Of a DNA stretch of 64,000 nucleotides, positions 54,468 to 62,867 are shown piece after piece. Made by a program: the position numbers and the translations under genes. The DNA is taken from positions 62,001 to 126,000 of the forward strand of contig NZ_JAIWKS010000011.1 in NCBI RefSeq assembly GCF_021271205.1, written 5' to 3'. Each line of letters starts with the position of its first letter. The stretch's first letter is position 1. This DNA is from Pseudomonas uvaldensis. Lineage in GTDB: Bacteria > Pseudomonadota > Gammaproteobacteria > Pseudomonadales > Pseudomonadaceae. The notes beneath the pieces are model-generated. The model saw only the letters and a program-made list of their open reading frames with translations, was not told the DNA's origin and did no database searches.

Positions 54468-54505
54468 AAAAGCCGCGACACCTTGGCAAGAGGCATCACG
54501 GCTTT
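54468..54505 (-). terminator. Terminator of the glycine-rich protein gene
   Basis: On the minus strand AAAGCCG ... CGGCTTT form the stem base, extended by further pairs with G-U wobble, followed by UUUAUUU. It lies 12 bp past the stop. Confidence 0.75.
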
Positions 54506-54516
54506 CTTATGGGCAA

Positions 54517-54999
54517 TCAGCGGTCGTTCTTGGTCGACGAACTGGTCGCGTTGGTCAGGCCTTTGGTGTTGTGAGTACCGGGCGTTGTGGCGGAAATGGC
54601 CGACGCCTTGGTGAACCCGCGGGTATCACGATCCTTGGCGATGCTCGATGTCACGGAAGCATGGGCCTCGCGGGCGCGGTCGGTGCGCGTGGTGCCGGTG
54701 TGCTTGCCGCTCAAGCCGTGGTCGCGGGTACGGGTGCCGGAATGATCGCTGCTCAAGCCCAGACCATGACCGCTGGAATCGCCGGACTTGCCACTGCCAT
54801 GGCCATTGCCGCCACCATGACCGCCGCCATTGCCGCCTCCGTTGCCACCTCCATTACCACCACCGCCGCCACCACCGTTACCGCCACCTGCGGCGTAACT
54901 TGCGCCAATGGGCGACAGGTCGGCCGGCAGCAAGGCAGAAGCACCGAGCATCAGGGCACAGACCGCAACGGCGATCATGGATTTCTTATGTTTGGACAT
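54517..54999 (-). CDS. Exported glycine-rich low-complexity protein
   Basis: The 160-residue protein has a signal peptide (KHKKSMIAVAVCALMLGASA, cleaved near SYA) and then a Gly/Asn-rich repeat (about residues 38-72, GGGN and GGGH units) passing into a His/Ser/Gly-rich and then Thr/Ser/Lys-rich tail with several DR/RD pairs. No enzyme motif is seen. It may be a periplasmic or surface protein with an extended structure. CGGAGA ribosome site; own terminator. Confidence 0.75.
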   Translation of the reverse strand: MSKHKKSMIAVAVCALMLGASALLPADLSPIGASYAAGGGNGGGGGGGNGGGNGGGNGGGHGGGNGHGSGKSGDSSGHGLGLSSDHSGTRTRDHGLSGKHTGTTRTDRAREAHASVTSSIAKDRDTRGFTKASAISATTPGTHNTKGLTNATSSSTKNDR

Positions 55000-55144
55000 G
55001 ATGTCTCCGAAAGACAAAAACAACGGTTGAACCTCTAAGACTCGAAGGTTCAATTTTTGTTCGCGGCAATCCGATGGACGACTTACAAAATTCACTGTCG
55101 ATTTTTCGGTGGAGCCCTTCCGAACTCGTCTTTATGCTCGACCC

Positions 55145-56227
55145 ATGAACAGACAAGACTCGCTACTTCCGCCCCATGCCGAGATGGTCCGCGCCATGCT
55201 CGAACGAGACACCGCCTACGAAGGCGTGTTCTTCACTGCGGTCAAGACCACCGGCATTTTCTGTCGCCCCGCTTGCACGGCGCGCAAGCCGAAGCCAGAG
55301 AACGTGGAGTTCTTCGCCCATGCCGACGAAGCCATGTCGGCCGGCTACCGCGCCTGTCTGCGTTGCAAGCCCTTGGACGCCGCCGCTATCGCGCCGGATT
55401 GGATCCAGGCGCTGCTCAAGGCCGTGGACGCCGAACCCGACCTGCGCTGGACCGACGCCTTGTTGCTGGAGCAAGGCATCGAGCCGCTGAAACTGCGGCG
55501 CTGGTTCAAGCAGCATTTCGGCATGACCTTTCACGCGTATCTGCGTACCCGACGCCTGGGCATCGCCCTGGGAGGGATCAAGGAAGGTTCATCCATCGAC
55601 AGCGCGGCATTCGATTCAGGTTATGAATCCCTGAGCGGGTTTCGCGATGCCTTCGTGAAGTCCTTCCACATCACCCCGGGCCGGGCCGCCCTCAGCGAGC
55701 CCTTGCTCTTTACCCGCCTGACCACGCCGCTGGGCCCCATGTTGGCGATGGCCGAGCGGCGCGGCCTGGTGCTGCTGGAGTTCCTGGATCGTCCGGCCCT
55801 GACCCGAGAAATCGAAGAGTTGCAACAATGCTATGGCTACACCGTTGCACCGGGGCATAACGCTCATCTGCAGCAAATCGAAGCCGAGCTGGCGGACTAT
55901 TTCGCGGGTAATCTCACGGCATTCAAGGTCCCGCTGCATATGCCTGGCAGTGCATTCGCCATCCGTGTCTGGGCCGAACTGCAAAAGATCCCCTACGGTG
56001 AAACCCGTAGCTACGGCGCCATCGCGGCGATGCTCGGCAGCCCCGGCGCCAGCCGCGCCGTCGGCCTGGCCAATGGACAGAATCGGCTGGCAATCGTTAT
56101 ACCCTGCCATCGTGTGATCGGTGCGGACGGTTCGTTGACCGGCTATGGTGGCGGACAGCCGCGCAAAGCCTTTCTGCTGCGGCTGGAAAAAGCCGCGGTG
56201 CAGGTTTCGCTGCCCCTGGCGTTTTGA
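55145..56227 (+). CDS. ada: Ada: methylated-DNA repair protein and AraC-type activator
   Basis: The 360-residue protein has all Ada parts: the N-terminal zinc/methyl-phosphotriester domain with Cys40, Cys44, Cys71 and Cys74 (TGIFCRPACTARKP; YRACLRCKP), a central AraC-type helix-turn-helix, and a C-terminal O6-methylguanine transferase with the acceptor cysteine in VIPCHRVIGADG (about Cys321). It removes methyl groups from DNA and, once methylated, activates its regulon. The ATG at 55145 is chosen by alignment of the first cysteine to the usual place near residue 38. The glycosylase gene follows by 24 bp. Confidence 0.95.
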   Translation: MNRQDSLLPPHAEMVRAMLERDTAYEGVFFTAVKTTGIFCRPACTARKPKPENVEFFAHADEAMSAGYRACLRCKPLDAAAIAPDWIQALLKAVDAEPDLRWTDALLLEQGIEPLKLRRWFKQHFGMTFHAYLRTRRLGIALGGIKEGSSIDSAAFDSGYESLSGFRDAFVKSFHITPGRAALSEPLLFTRLTTPLGPMLAMAERRGLVLLEFLDRPALTREIEELQQCYGYTVAPGHNAHLQQIEAELADYFAGNLTAFKVPLHMPGSAFAIRVWAELQKIPYGETRSYGAIAAMLGSPGASRAVGLANGQNRLAIVIPCHRVIGADGSLTGYGGGQPRKAFLLRLEKAAVQVSLPLAF

Positions 56228-56251
56228 CGGATCTGGAGAGACGAATCCCCG

Positions 56252-56878
56252 ATGGCCGTGCCATACCGCGATGCCAGCGCCTTCCTGGCGAACCTCGACG
56301 AAGACTGGCGACGCCACGTCGAAACGGTCGGCCCGTGCCTGTTGCAACCCAAGCCGACCCGCGAGCCTTATGAAGCCCTGGTCCGGGCCATTGCCTACCA
56401 GCAATTGCATGCCAAGGCAGGCGATGCGATTTTTGGCCGGTTGTTGGCACTGTTTCCCGCGCAGGACTTTCCCACGCCCGAGCAGATCCTGGCGACGGAC
56501 TTCGAACAGCTGCGTGCCTGCGGGTTCTCGGCCAGCAAAATCACGACTATCCAAGGCATCGCCCAAGCGGCCCTGAACGGCGTGGTGCCGGATTACCCGA
56601 CAGCCCTGGCCATGGACGATGAAGCCTTGATCGAGCGCCTGGTCACCCTGCGTGGCGTCGGCCGCTGGACCGTGGAGATGCTGTTGATCTACAGCCTGCA
56701 ACGACCGGATATCCTGCCGGTCGACGATTTTGGCGTTCGCGAAGGATATCGTCGCCTCAAGCGGCTGGAACAACAGCCCAGTCGCAAGCAAATGATCGAT
56801 ATCGGCCTGGCGTGGAGCCCCCATCGGACCGTCGCGGCGTGGTATTTGTGGCGGGTGCCCAGCCGCAGCACGGCATAA
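56252..56878 (+). CDS. DNA-3-methyladenine glycosylase (AlkA-type, HhH-GPD)
   Basis: The 208-residue enzyme has the helix-hairpin-helix with catalytic Asp: LRGVGRWTVEMLLIYSLQ and ILPVDDFGVREG. It releases alkylated purines from DNA. It lacks the N-terminal domain of E. coli AlkA and so belongs to the short type. Cotranscription with ada is likely and makes a compact alkylation-repair unit. Confidence 0.92.
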   Translation: MAVPYRDASAFLANLDEDWRRHVETVGPCLLQPKPTREPYEALVRAIAYQQLHAKAGDAIFGRLLALFPAQDFPTPEQILATDFEQLRACGFSASKITTIQGIAQAALNGVVPDYPTALAMDDEALIERLVTLRGVGRWTVEMLLIYSLQRPDILPVDDFGVREGYRRLKRLEQQPSRKQMIDIGLAWSPHRTVAAWYLWRVPSRSTA

Positions 56879-56883
56879 TCGTT

Positions 56884-56977
56884 CATCGCGAGCAGGCTCG
56901 CTCCCACAGGGATCGGCGGTGTCGCGCTTACTAATGAACACTCAAGATCTGCTGTGGGAGCGAGCCTGCTCGCGATG
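56884..56977. repeat. REPIN after the glycosylase gene
   Basis: CATCGCGAGCAGGCTCGCTC plus CCACAG at the left and its exact inverted copy at 56952-56977 enclose a 42-bp core. Arm sequence is of the same family as, but not identical with, the xyl REPIN. Confidence 0.9.
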
Positions 56978-57064
56978 GCGCCCGCCCATTCAACACAAAT
57001 TCGCTTGAGCAACTCCCAAGCGTCTAAGCTGCCCCAAGTCCCCCATTTCCAACTGGAGATCCTC

Positions 57065-57556
57065 ATGCACCTCGAAGGCTCCTGCCACTGCAGGGCGGTG
57101 TCGTTCAGTCTGGATTGCACCCATCCCTACCCTTACCAACGCTGCTATTGCTCGATCTGCCGCAAGACCCAGGGCGGTGGCGGTTATGCGATCAACCTGG
57201 GCGGGGATGCCCGCACCCTCAAGGTAAAAGGTCGCCAACACATCAGCATTTACCATGCGCGGCTCAAGGATGAAGGCGACAAACGTGCCCGCCGCAGCAG
57301 TGCCGAACGGCATTTCTGCTCGCTTTGCGGTTCGGGACTCTGGCTGTTCAGCCCCGAATGGCCGGAACTGATCCACCCCTTCGCCTCGGCGATCGACACA
57401 CCGCTGCCCGTCCCGCCGGAACATACTCATCTGATGCTGGGGTCCAAGGCACCGTGGGTGGAAGTCGAAGCGCAGCCAGGCGACCAGCGGTTCGATGCCT
57501 ACCCCGAGGAGTCGATTGCCCAGTGGCATGAACGCCTGGGCCTGGCCGATGGCTGA
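57065..57556 (+). CDS. GFA-family (glutathione-dependent formaldehyde-activating enzyme-like) protein
   Basis: The 163-residue protein has the zinc-binding cysteines of the family: EGSCHCRAVSFSL, RCYCSICRKTQGGGG and HFCSLCGSGLWLF. True GFA enzymes join formaldehyde to glutathione, but most homologues lack proof of that activity. ATG 57065 follows TGGAG; the longer frame starts inside the REPIN. Confidence 0.9.
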   Translation: MHLEGSCHCRAVSFSLDCTHPYPYQRCYCSICRKTQGGGGYAINLGGDARTLKVKGRQHISIYHARLKDEGDKRARRSSAERHFCSLCGSGLWLFSPEWPELIHPFASAIDTPLPVPPEHTHLMLGSKAPWVEVEAQPGDQRFDAYPEESIAQWHERLGLADG

Positions 57557-57576
57557 TGCCCGCTCAGGAATTGCCG

Positions 57577-58182
57577 CTATAGCGTCGGCACGCCACTGTG
57601 GAAGCGAAATTCCACATCCGGCGATTCGATCAGCTCGCGCTCAGCCTCGCGAACCTTGTCGATTACCCGTGCAATGTCATCGGCATCGCCGTACTGGTAG
57701 GCCAGCTTCAGGTAGCCCTGGAAATGCCGGGCCTCGCTTTTCAGCAGGCCGAAATAGAACTTGCCCAGTTCCTCGTCCAGATGTGGCACCAGGGCCTCGA
57801 AACGCTCGCAGCTACGGGCTTCGATGAAAGCACCGACCACCAGGGTGTCCACCAACTTGACCGGCTCGTGGCTACGCACGACCTTGCGCAGGCCCGAGGC
57901 GTAACGCCCGGCGGAGAGCTGGCGCAAGCCGACCTTGCGCTTCTTCATCAGGCGCATGACTTGCTCATGGTGCACCAGCTCTTCCCGGGCCAGGCGCGAC
58001 ATCAGGTTGATCAGGTCGACGTGGGAATGGTACTTGGCGATCAGGCTCAGGGCAGTGCTGGCGGCCTTGAACTCACAGTTCTTGTGATCGATCAGCAGGG
58101 TTTCCTGATCGGCCAGCGCGGCCTGGACCCAGGCATCGGGGGTACGGCAGCCAAGGAATTCATGGATTTCGGGAAGGATCAT
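57577..58182 (-). CDS. miaE: tRNA-(ms2io6A) hydroxylase MiaE
   Basis: The 201-residue ferritin-like di-iron enzyme hydroxylates the isopentenyl side chain of ms2i6A37 in tRNA. Metal ligands are seen in DHKNCEFKAASTAL, LAREELVHHEQVM, FIEARSCERFEAL and LKSEARHFQGYL. Start at ATG 58182 gives the usual N-terminus (ILPEIHEFLGC); a GTG three codons earlier is possible. Stand-alone gene. Confidence 0.95.
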   Translation of the reverse strand: MILPEIHEFLGCRTPDAWVQAALADQETLLIDHKNCEFKAASTALSLIAKYHSHVDLINLMSRLAREELVHHEQVMRLMKKRKVGLRQLSAGRYASGLRKVVRSHEPVKLVDTLVVGAFIEARSCERFEALVPHLDEELGKFYFGLLKSEARHFQGYLKLAYQYGDADDIARVIDKVREAERELIESPDVEFRFHSGVPTL

Positions 58183-58258
58183 GGGGCTCACGGGAAAAGG
58201 TAGTCGAGCGAAGGGCGCCGATTATACCGGCCTGCCCCCAGACCACCAGCCACCGCCG

Positions 58259-58301
58259 TTGATATGCGTCAAGTCGACGACTCACCGCCAGCAACTATAG
58301 T
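58259..58301 (+). promoter_or_regulatory. Anr/FNR-type promoter of the universal stress gene
   Basis: TTGATATGCGTCAA (58259-58272) matches the Anr/FNR box TTGAT-N4-ATCAA with one mismatch. A TATAGT -10 element lies at 58296-58301, putting the box centre near -42, the spacing of class II FNR-dependent promoters. Confidence 0.6.
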
Positions 58302-58340
58302 TGAGCAACACCATGCCATTTATCGCTGGAGACGCCGATC

Positions 58341-59204
58341 ATGCAAGCCATTCGCAGCATTCTGGTGGTCATCGAACCCGAACATTCGGAAAGCCTGGCG
58401 CTCAAGCGCGCCAAGCTGATCGCCGGGGTGACCCAGGCTCACCTGCACCTGCTGGTCTGCGACAAACGGCACGACCATGGCGGCATGCTCAGCGTACTCA
58501 AGGCCGGACTGGTGGCGGATGGGTACAGTGTCACCACGGAACAGGCCTGGAACGAAAGCCTCCACGAGACCATCATCGACGTGCAACAGGCCGAAGGTTG
58601 TGGCCTGGTCATCAAGCAACACTTTGCCGACAGCCCGCTGAAAAAAGCCTTGCTCACCCCGGCGGACTGGAAGCTGTTGCGCCATTGCCCGACCCCGGTG
58701 CTGCTGGTGAAAACTGCGGGCTCCTGGAAAGACAAGGTGATCCTGGCCGCCGTTGACGTGGGCAACACCGACGGGGAACACCGGCACCTGCACAACACCA
58801 TCATCGATCATGGCTATGACATTGCCCTCCTGGCCAAGGCGCACCTTCACGTGATCAGCGCCCATCCCACCCCGATGCTGTCGTCAGCCGACCCGACGTT
58901 CCAGCTCAAGGAAACCATCGAAGCCCGTTATCGCGAACAATGCCGGGCATTCCAGGCCGAATTCGATATCGACGACCAGCACCTGCATATCGAGGAAGGG
59001 CCGGCGGATGTGCTGATTCCGTATATGGCGCGCAAGCTCCAGGCCGCCGTGACGGTGATCGGCACCGTGGCGCGTTCGGGTTTGTCGGGGGTCCTGATCG
59101 GCAACACCGCCGAAGCGGTGCTCGATACGCTGGAAAGCGATGTGCTGGTGCTCAAGCCTCAGGAGGTGGAGGACCACCTGGTGGAGCTGGCGGTCAAGGA
59201 ATAG
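58341..59204 (+). CDS. Tandem universal stress protein (UspE-like)
   Basis: The 287-residue protein consists of two Usp domains (about 1-145 and 150-280): IRSILVVIEPEHSESLALKR in the first, TVIGTVARSGLSGVLIGNTA in the second, the latter containing the G-x2-G-x9-G-S/T-type ATP-binding pattern in variant form. Such proteins help survival under oxygen lack or stationary phase. A probable Anr promoter upstream supports induction at low oxygen. GGAG ribosome site. Confidence 0.9.
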   Translation: MQAIRSILVVIEPEHSESLALKRAKLIAGVTQAHLHLLVCDKRHDHGGMLSVLKAGLVADGYSVTTEQAWNESLHETIIDVQQAEGCGLVIKQHFADSPLKKALLTPADWKLLRHCPTPVLLVKTAGSWKDKVILAAVDVGNTDGEHRHLHNTIIDHGYDIALLAKAHLHVISAHPTPMLSSADPTFQLKETIEARYREQCRAFQAEFDIDDQHLHIEEGPADVLIPYMARKLQAAVTVIGTVARSGLSGVLIGNTAEAVLDTLESDVLVLKPQEVEDHLVELAVKE

Positions 59205-59211
59205 ACAAGCT

Positions 59212-59239
59212 GTGGCGAGGGGATTTATCCCCTCGCCAC
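59212..59239. terminator. Perfect 12-bp hairpin between convergent genes
   Basis: GTGGCGAGGGGA, TTTA, TCCCCTCGCCAC form a perfect stem-loop just after the Usp stop. No U-run follows. This sequence type recurs in Pseudomonas genomes, so it may be a repeat as well as a bidirectional transcription stop. Confidence 0.65.
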
Positions 59240-59284
59240 GAAAGCACCCTGGCGCAAACGCTTCTTTGCACAAATGGCCGGGGA

Positions 59285-59755
59285 TCAACGGCCCATCGCA
59301 TCCTTCAGGAACCCCGGCGCGATGTAGCGCTGGTAATGCGCCTCGGACAGCAGGAAAAATTCCCGATCGATGGCATCGCGCAGGTCGGGCAGCTCCCAAT
59401 CGCGAAACTCCGGCAGCAGCACCATGCCATAGGCTTCCAGATTATTGATCACCCGCGCCCCCCGGGCGATCAACTGGTAGGCCCAGCAATATTCCGACTG
59501 CTGGGGCACGAAACGGATCTGCCGGCTCACCAGTTGCTGGCGCAGCAGTTCGGGGTCGAAGACTTCCAGTTTGGCGACCATTACCTGCACCAACAGCTTT
59601 TCCAACCGCAGCCACACCGCCCGTTTCTCATCCTCGTTATAGCCGTTCCAGTGGATCACTTCATGGTGGAACCGCTTGCAGCCACGGCACACCAGGTCAC
59701 CGTAGACAGTGGAGCAAAGGCCGACGCAAGGAGTCTTGATAAGCTGGTTGGGCAT
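59285..59755 (-). CDS. DUF1289-family protein
   Basis: The 156-residue protein begins with the DUF1289 cysteine motif (KTPCVGLCSTVYGDLVCRGC; CxxxC and CxxC), probably a small metal site, then HHEVIHWNGYNEDEKRAVWL. The C-terminal 90 residues extend beyond the short family members. Function unknown. ATG at 59755; a TTG three codons upstream is in frame. Confidence 0.88.
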   Translation of the reverse strand: MPNQLIKTPCVGLCSTVYGDLVCRGCKRFHHEVIHWNGYNEDEKRAVWLRLEKLLVQVMVAKLEVFDPELLRQQLVSRQIRFVPQQSEYCWAYQLIARGARVINNLEAYGMVLLPEFRDWELPDLRDAIDREFFLLSEAHYQRYIAPGFLKDAMGR

Positions 59756-59852
59756 AAGAAACAAGGCACGTAAAAGCAGGACAGGCCGGCATGTTAGCCC
59801 TTTGTCTAAGATTGATCACCCCTCAAACCCTGCTCAAACTTCAGGAGCCAAC

Positions 59853-59881
59853 TTACCTTTAATTTTTTTTTCCCGTAGAAT
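59853..59881 (+). promoter_or_regulatory. Probable acnB promoter
   Basis: TTACCT (59853-59858) and TAGAAT (59876-59881) are spaced by 17 bp that include a T-run. Transcription from here would give an unusually long untranslated leader of about 285 nt before acnB. Confidence 0.4.
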
Positions 59882-59914
59882 CAGCCAGCCTTTTAAGGCG
59901 CCAAATGTCCGTTA

Positions 59915-60051
59915 GAAGCTGTTTTCAAAGCGTCACGAGCACAGTCGTTCCTTCAGAACGGTGTTGGCGAAGGGTCTTTCCAGCGGGGAAAGCCCGACGC
60001 CAACCCTCATCAGCTCCCGTTCTGCAGGCGTAAAACTTTGAAAGCAGCTTC
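59915..60051 (+). promoter_or_regulatory. Nested inverted-repeat leader of acnB
   Basis: Three nested pairings are visible: GAAGCTGTTTTCAAAG with CTTTGAAAGCAGCTTC (59915-59930 and 60036-60051, one mismatch), CAGAACGG with CCGTTCTG, and GTTGGCG with CGCCAAC, the last capped by a GGG.CTTTCC / GGGAAAGCCC stem. Together they predict a long rod-like RNA or DNA cruciform of about 137 nt inside the 417-bp gap (59756-60172) before acnB. No terminator U-run follows. The rest of the gap shows no gene. Confidence 0.6.
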
Positions 60052-60172
60052 TGTGAGGAACCCCGGTAACGCTGGCATGGTGGCTCAAAAAGCCTCCGAC
60101 GCGCATGCGTACCGCGGGCTCCTGGATGAGCGTCCCGGACACCCATTTGGGACCACTGATGAGGGTAATACT

Positions 60173-62773
60173 GTGCTTGAAGCCTACCGCAAACATATCG
60201 AAGAGCGCGCAGCACTGGGTATCGTTCCCCAGCCGCTTAACGCCGAACAAACCGCAGGCCTGGTCGAGCTGCTGAAGAATCCCCCGGCTGGCGAAGAAGC
60301 TTTCCTCGTTGACCTGATCACCAATCGCGTTCCGCCTGGAGTCGACGAAGCCGCCTACGTCAAGGCCGGTTTCCTCTCCGCCCTGGCCAAGGGCCAGGCC
60401 CAATCCCCTCTGCTGGACAAAAAGCGTGCCGTCGAACTGCTTGGCACCATGCAGGGCGGCTACAACATCGTGACCCTGGTGGAACTGCTGGACGACGCCG
60501 AGCTGGCCCCGGTAGCCGCCCAAGAACTCAAGCACACCCTGCTGATGTTCGACGCCTTCCACGACGTGGCTGAAAAAGCCAAGAACGGCAATGTCCACGC
60601 CAAGGCCGTACTGCAATCCTGGGCCGACGGCGAGTGGTTCAAGAAGCGCCCTGTACTGGCCGACAAGATCAGCCTGCGCGTGTTCAAGGTCCCTGGCGAA
60701 ACCAACACCGACGACCTGTCCCCTGCCCCGGACGCCTGGTCCCGCCCCGACATCCCGCTGCATGCCCTGGCCATGCTGAAAATGGCTCGCGACGGCATCG
60801 TGCCTGACGAGCAAGGCAAGACCGGCCCGATGAAGCAGATCGAAGAAATGCGCGGCCAGGGTTTCCCGATCGCCTACGTCGGTGACGTGGTCGGTACCGG
60901 TTCGTCGCGTAAATCGGCGACCAACTCGGTCCTGTGGTTCTTCGGCGACGACATTCCATACGTGCCGAACAAGCGTGCCGGCGGTTTCTGCTTCGGCAGC
61001 AAGATCGCTCCGATCTTCTACAACACCATGGAAGATGCCGGCGCCCTGCCGATCGAGTTCGACGTGTCGAACATGAACATGGGCGACGTGATCGACCTGT
61101 ACCCGCATGCCGGCAAGGTCTGCAAGCACGGCACCGATGAAGTCCTGACCACCTTCGAAATGAAGACCCCGGTCCTGCTGGACGAAGTCCGCGCCGGCGG
61201 CCGTATCCCCCTGATCATCGGCCGTGGCCTGACCGAGAAGGCCCGCGCCGAACTCGGCCTGCCACCGTCGGACCTGTTCAAGAAGCCTGAAGCACCGGCT
61301 GAAAGCACCAAGGGCTACACCCTGGCGCAGAAAATGGTCGGCAAGGCCTGCGGCGTGAAGGGCGTGCGCCCTGGCACCTACTGCGAACCGAAGATGACCA
61401 CCGTCGGCTCCCAGGACACCACTGGCCCAATGACCCGTGATGAACTGAAAGACCTGGCGTGCCTGGGCTTCTCCGCCGACCTGGTGATGCAGTCCTTCTG
61501 CCACACCGCGGCGTATCCGAAGCCGATCGACGTGACCACCCACCACACCCTGCCGGACTTCATCATGACCCGTGGCGGTGTGTCCCTGCGTCCGGGCGAC
61601 GGCATCATCCACAGCTGGCTGAACCGCATGCTGCTGCCTGACACCGTCGGCACCGGTGGCGACTCCCACACCCGTTTCCCGATCGGCATCTCGTTCCCGG
61701 CCGGTTCCGGCCTGGTAGCCTTCGCTGCCGCCACCGGCGTCATGCCGCTGGACATGCCAGAGTCGATCCTGGTTCGTTTCAAGGGCAAGCTGCAACCAGG
61801 CGTCACCCTGCGTGACCTGGTTCATGCCATCCCTTACTACGCCATTCAGAAAGGCCTGCTGACGGTCGAGAAAAAAGGCAAGAAGAACGCCTTCTCCGGC
61901 CGCATCCTGGAAATCGAAGGCTTGGAAACCCTGACCGTCGAGCAAGCGTTCGAGCTGTCCGACGCCTCGGCCGAACGCTCGGCTGCCGGTTGCACCATCA
62001 AGCTGTCCAAGGAATCGATTGCCGAGTACCTGCAATCGAACATCACCCTGCTGCGCTGGATGATCGGCGAAGGCTACGGCGATGCCCGCACCCTGGAGCG
62101 TCGTGCCCAGGCGATGGAAGCCTGGCTGGCCAACCCTGAGCTGCTGGAAGCCGACAAGGACGCCGAGTACGCCGAAGTCATCGAGATCGACCTGGCCGAC
62201 GTCAAAGAGCCTGTGCTCTGCGCACCGAACGACCCGGACGACGCTCGCCTGCTCTCCAGCGTTGCTGGCGAGAAGATCGACGAAGTGTTCATCGGTTCGT
62301 GCATGACCAACATCGGTCACTTCCGCGCGGCCGGCAAGTTGCTGGATCAGGTCAAGGGCCAGCTGCCAACTCGTCTGTGGCTGTCGCCGCCGACCAAGAT
62401 GGACGCTCATCAGCTGACCGAGGAAGGCTACTACGGCATCTACGGCAAGGCCGGTGCACGGATGGAAATGCCAGGCTGCTCGCTGTGCATGGGTAACCAG
62501 GCACGCGTGGAGCCAAACTCCACCGTGGTTTCCACCTCGACCCGTAACTTCCCGAACCGTCTGGGTGACGGCGCGAACGTCTACCTGGCCTCGGCCGAGC
62601 TGGCATCCGTCGCGTCCATCCTGGGTCGCCTGCCGACCGTCGAGGAGTACATGGAATACGCCGGCAAGATCGACAGCATGGCAGCGGACGTGTACCGCTA
62701 CCTGAGCTTCGACCAGATCGCCGAGTTCCGTGAAGCGGCTGCAAACGCCAACATCCCGGTCGTCCAGGCCTAA
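60173..62773 (+). CDS. acnB: Aconitate hydratase B
   Basis: The 866-residue enzyme interconverts citrate and isocitrate in the TCA cycle and is AcnB by domain order (HEAT-like N-terminal domain with EAYRKHIEERAALGIVPQPL, swivel domain, then catalytic domains). Iron-sulfur ligands are in VFIGSCMTNIGHFR and MPGCSLCMGNQARV. The start is GTG at 60173 after GAGGGTAATACT, giving the family's usual N-terminus and length (about 865); the frame upstream has no similarity to AcnB. Followed by a strong terminator. Confidence 0.97.
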   Translation: MLEAYRKHIEERAALGIVPQPLNAEQTAGLVELLKNPPAGEEAFLVDLITNRVPPGVDEAAYVKAGFLSALAKGQAQSPLLDKKRAVELLGTMQGGYNIVTLVELLDDAELAPVAAQELKHTLLMFDAFHDVAEKAKNGNVHAKAVLQSWADGEWFKKRPVLADKISLRVFKVPGETNTDDLSPAPDAWSRPDIPLHALAMLKMARDGIVPDEQGKTGPMKQIEEMRGQGFPIAYVGDVVGTGSSRKSATNSVLWFFGDDIPYVPNKRAGGFCFGSKIAPIFYNTMEDAGALPIEFDVSNMNMGDVIDLYPHAGKVCKHGTDEVLTTFEMKTPVLLDEVRAGGRIPLIIGRGLTEKARAELGLPPSDLFKKPEAPAESTKGYTLAQKMVGKACGVKGVRPGTYCEPKMTTVGSQDTTGPMTRDELKDLACLGFSADLVMQSFCHTAAYPKPIDVTTHHTLPDFIMTRGGVSLRPGDGIIHSWLNRMLLPDTVGTGGDSHTRFPIGISFPAGSGLVAFAAATGVMPLDMPESILVRFKGKLQPGVTLRDLVHAIPYYAIQKGLLTVEKKGKKNAFSGRILEIEGLETLTVEQAFELSDASAERSAAGCTIKLSKESIAEYLQSNITLLRWMIGEGYGDARTLERRAQAMEAWLANPELLEADKDAEYAEVIEIDLADVKEPVLCAPNDPDDARLLSSVAGEKIDEVFIGSCMTNIGHFRAAGKLLDQVKGQLPTRLWLSPPTKMDAHQLTEEGYYGIYGKAGARMEMPGCSLCMGNQARVEPNSTVVSTSTRNFPNRLGDGANVYLASAELASVASILGRLPTVEEYMEYAGKIDSMAADVYRYLSFDQIAEFREAAANANIPVVQA

Positions 62774-62790
62774 GGTTTCGACGCCCGACT

Positions 62791-62828
62791 AAAAACGCCG
62801 CCCTTCTTGCGAGGGGCGGCGTTTTTTT
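62791..62828. terminator. Bidirectional terminator after acnB
   Basis: AAAAACGCCGCCC, a short loop and GGGCGGCGTTTTTTT form a strong 10-bp GC-rich stem with T-runs on both sides, serving acnB and the convergent permease gene. Confidence 0.92.
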
Positions 62829-62867
62829 ATGCCTGCCGTTTAGCTGCCGGGTACACCCGGAACCCGG

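Noticed and set aside
60038..60172. Extension of acnB upstream to 60038
   Set aside because: The added residues are unlike AcnB and the GTG at 60173 has the better ribosome site and gives the normal length.
59933..62410. An 825-codon open frame antisense to acnB
   Set aside because: It is the mirror of a highly expressed GC-rich gene; its translation is Gln/Gly/His/Val-rich with no family resemblance, and acnB on the other strand is certain.
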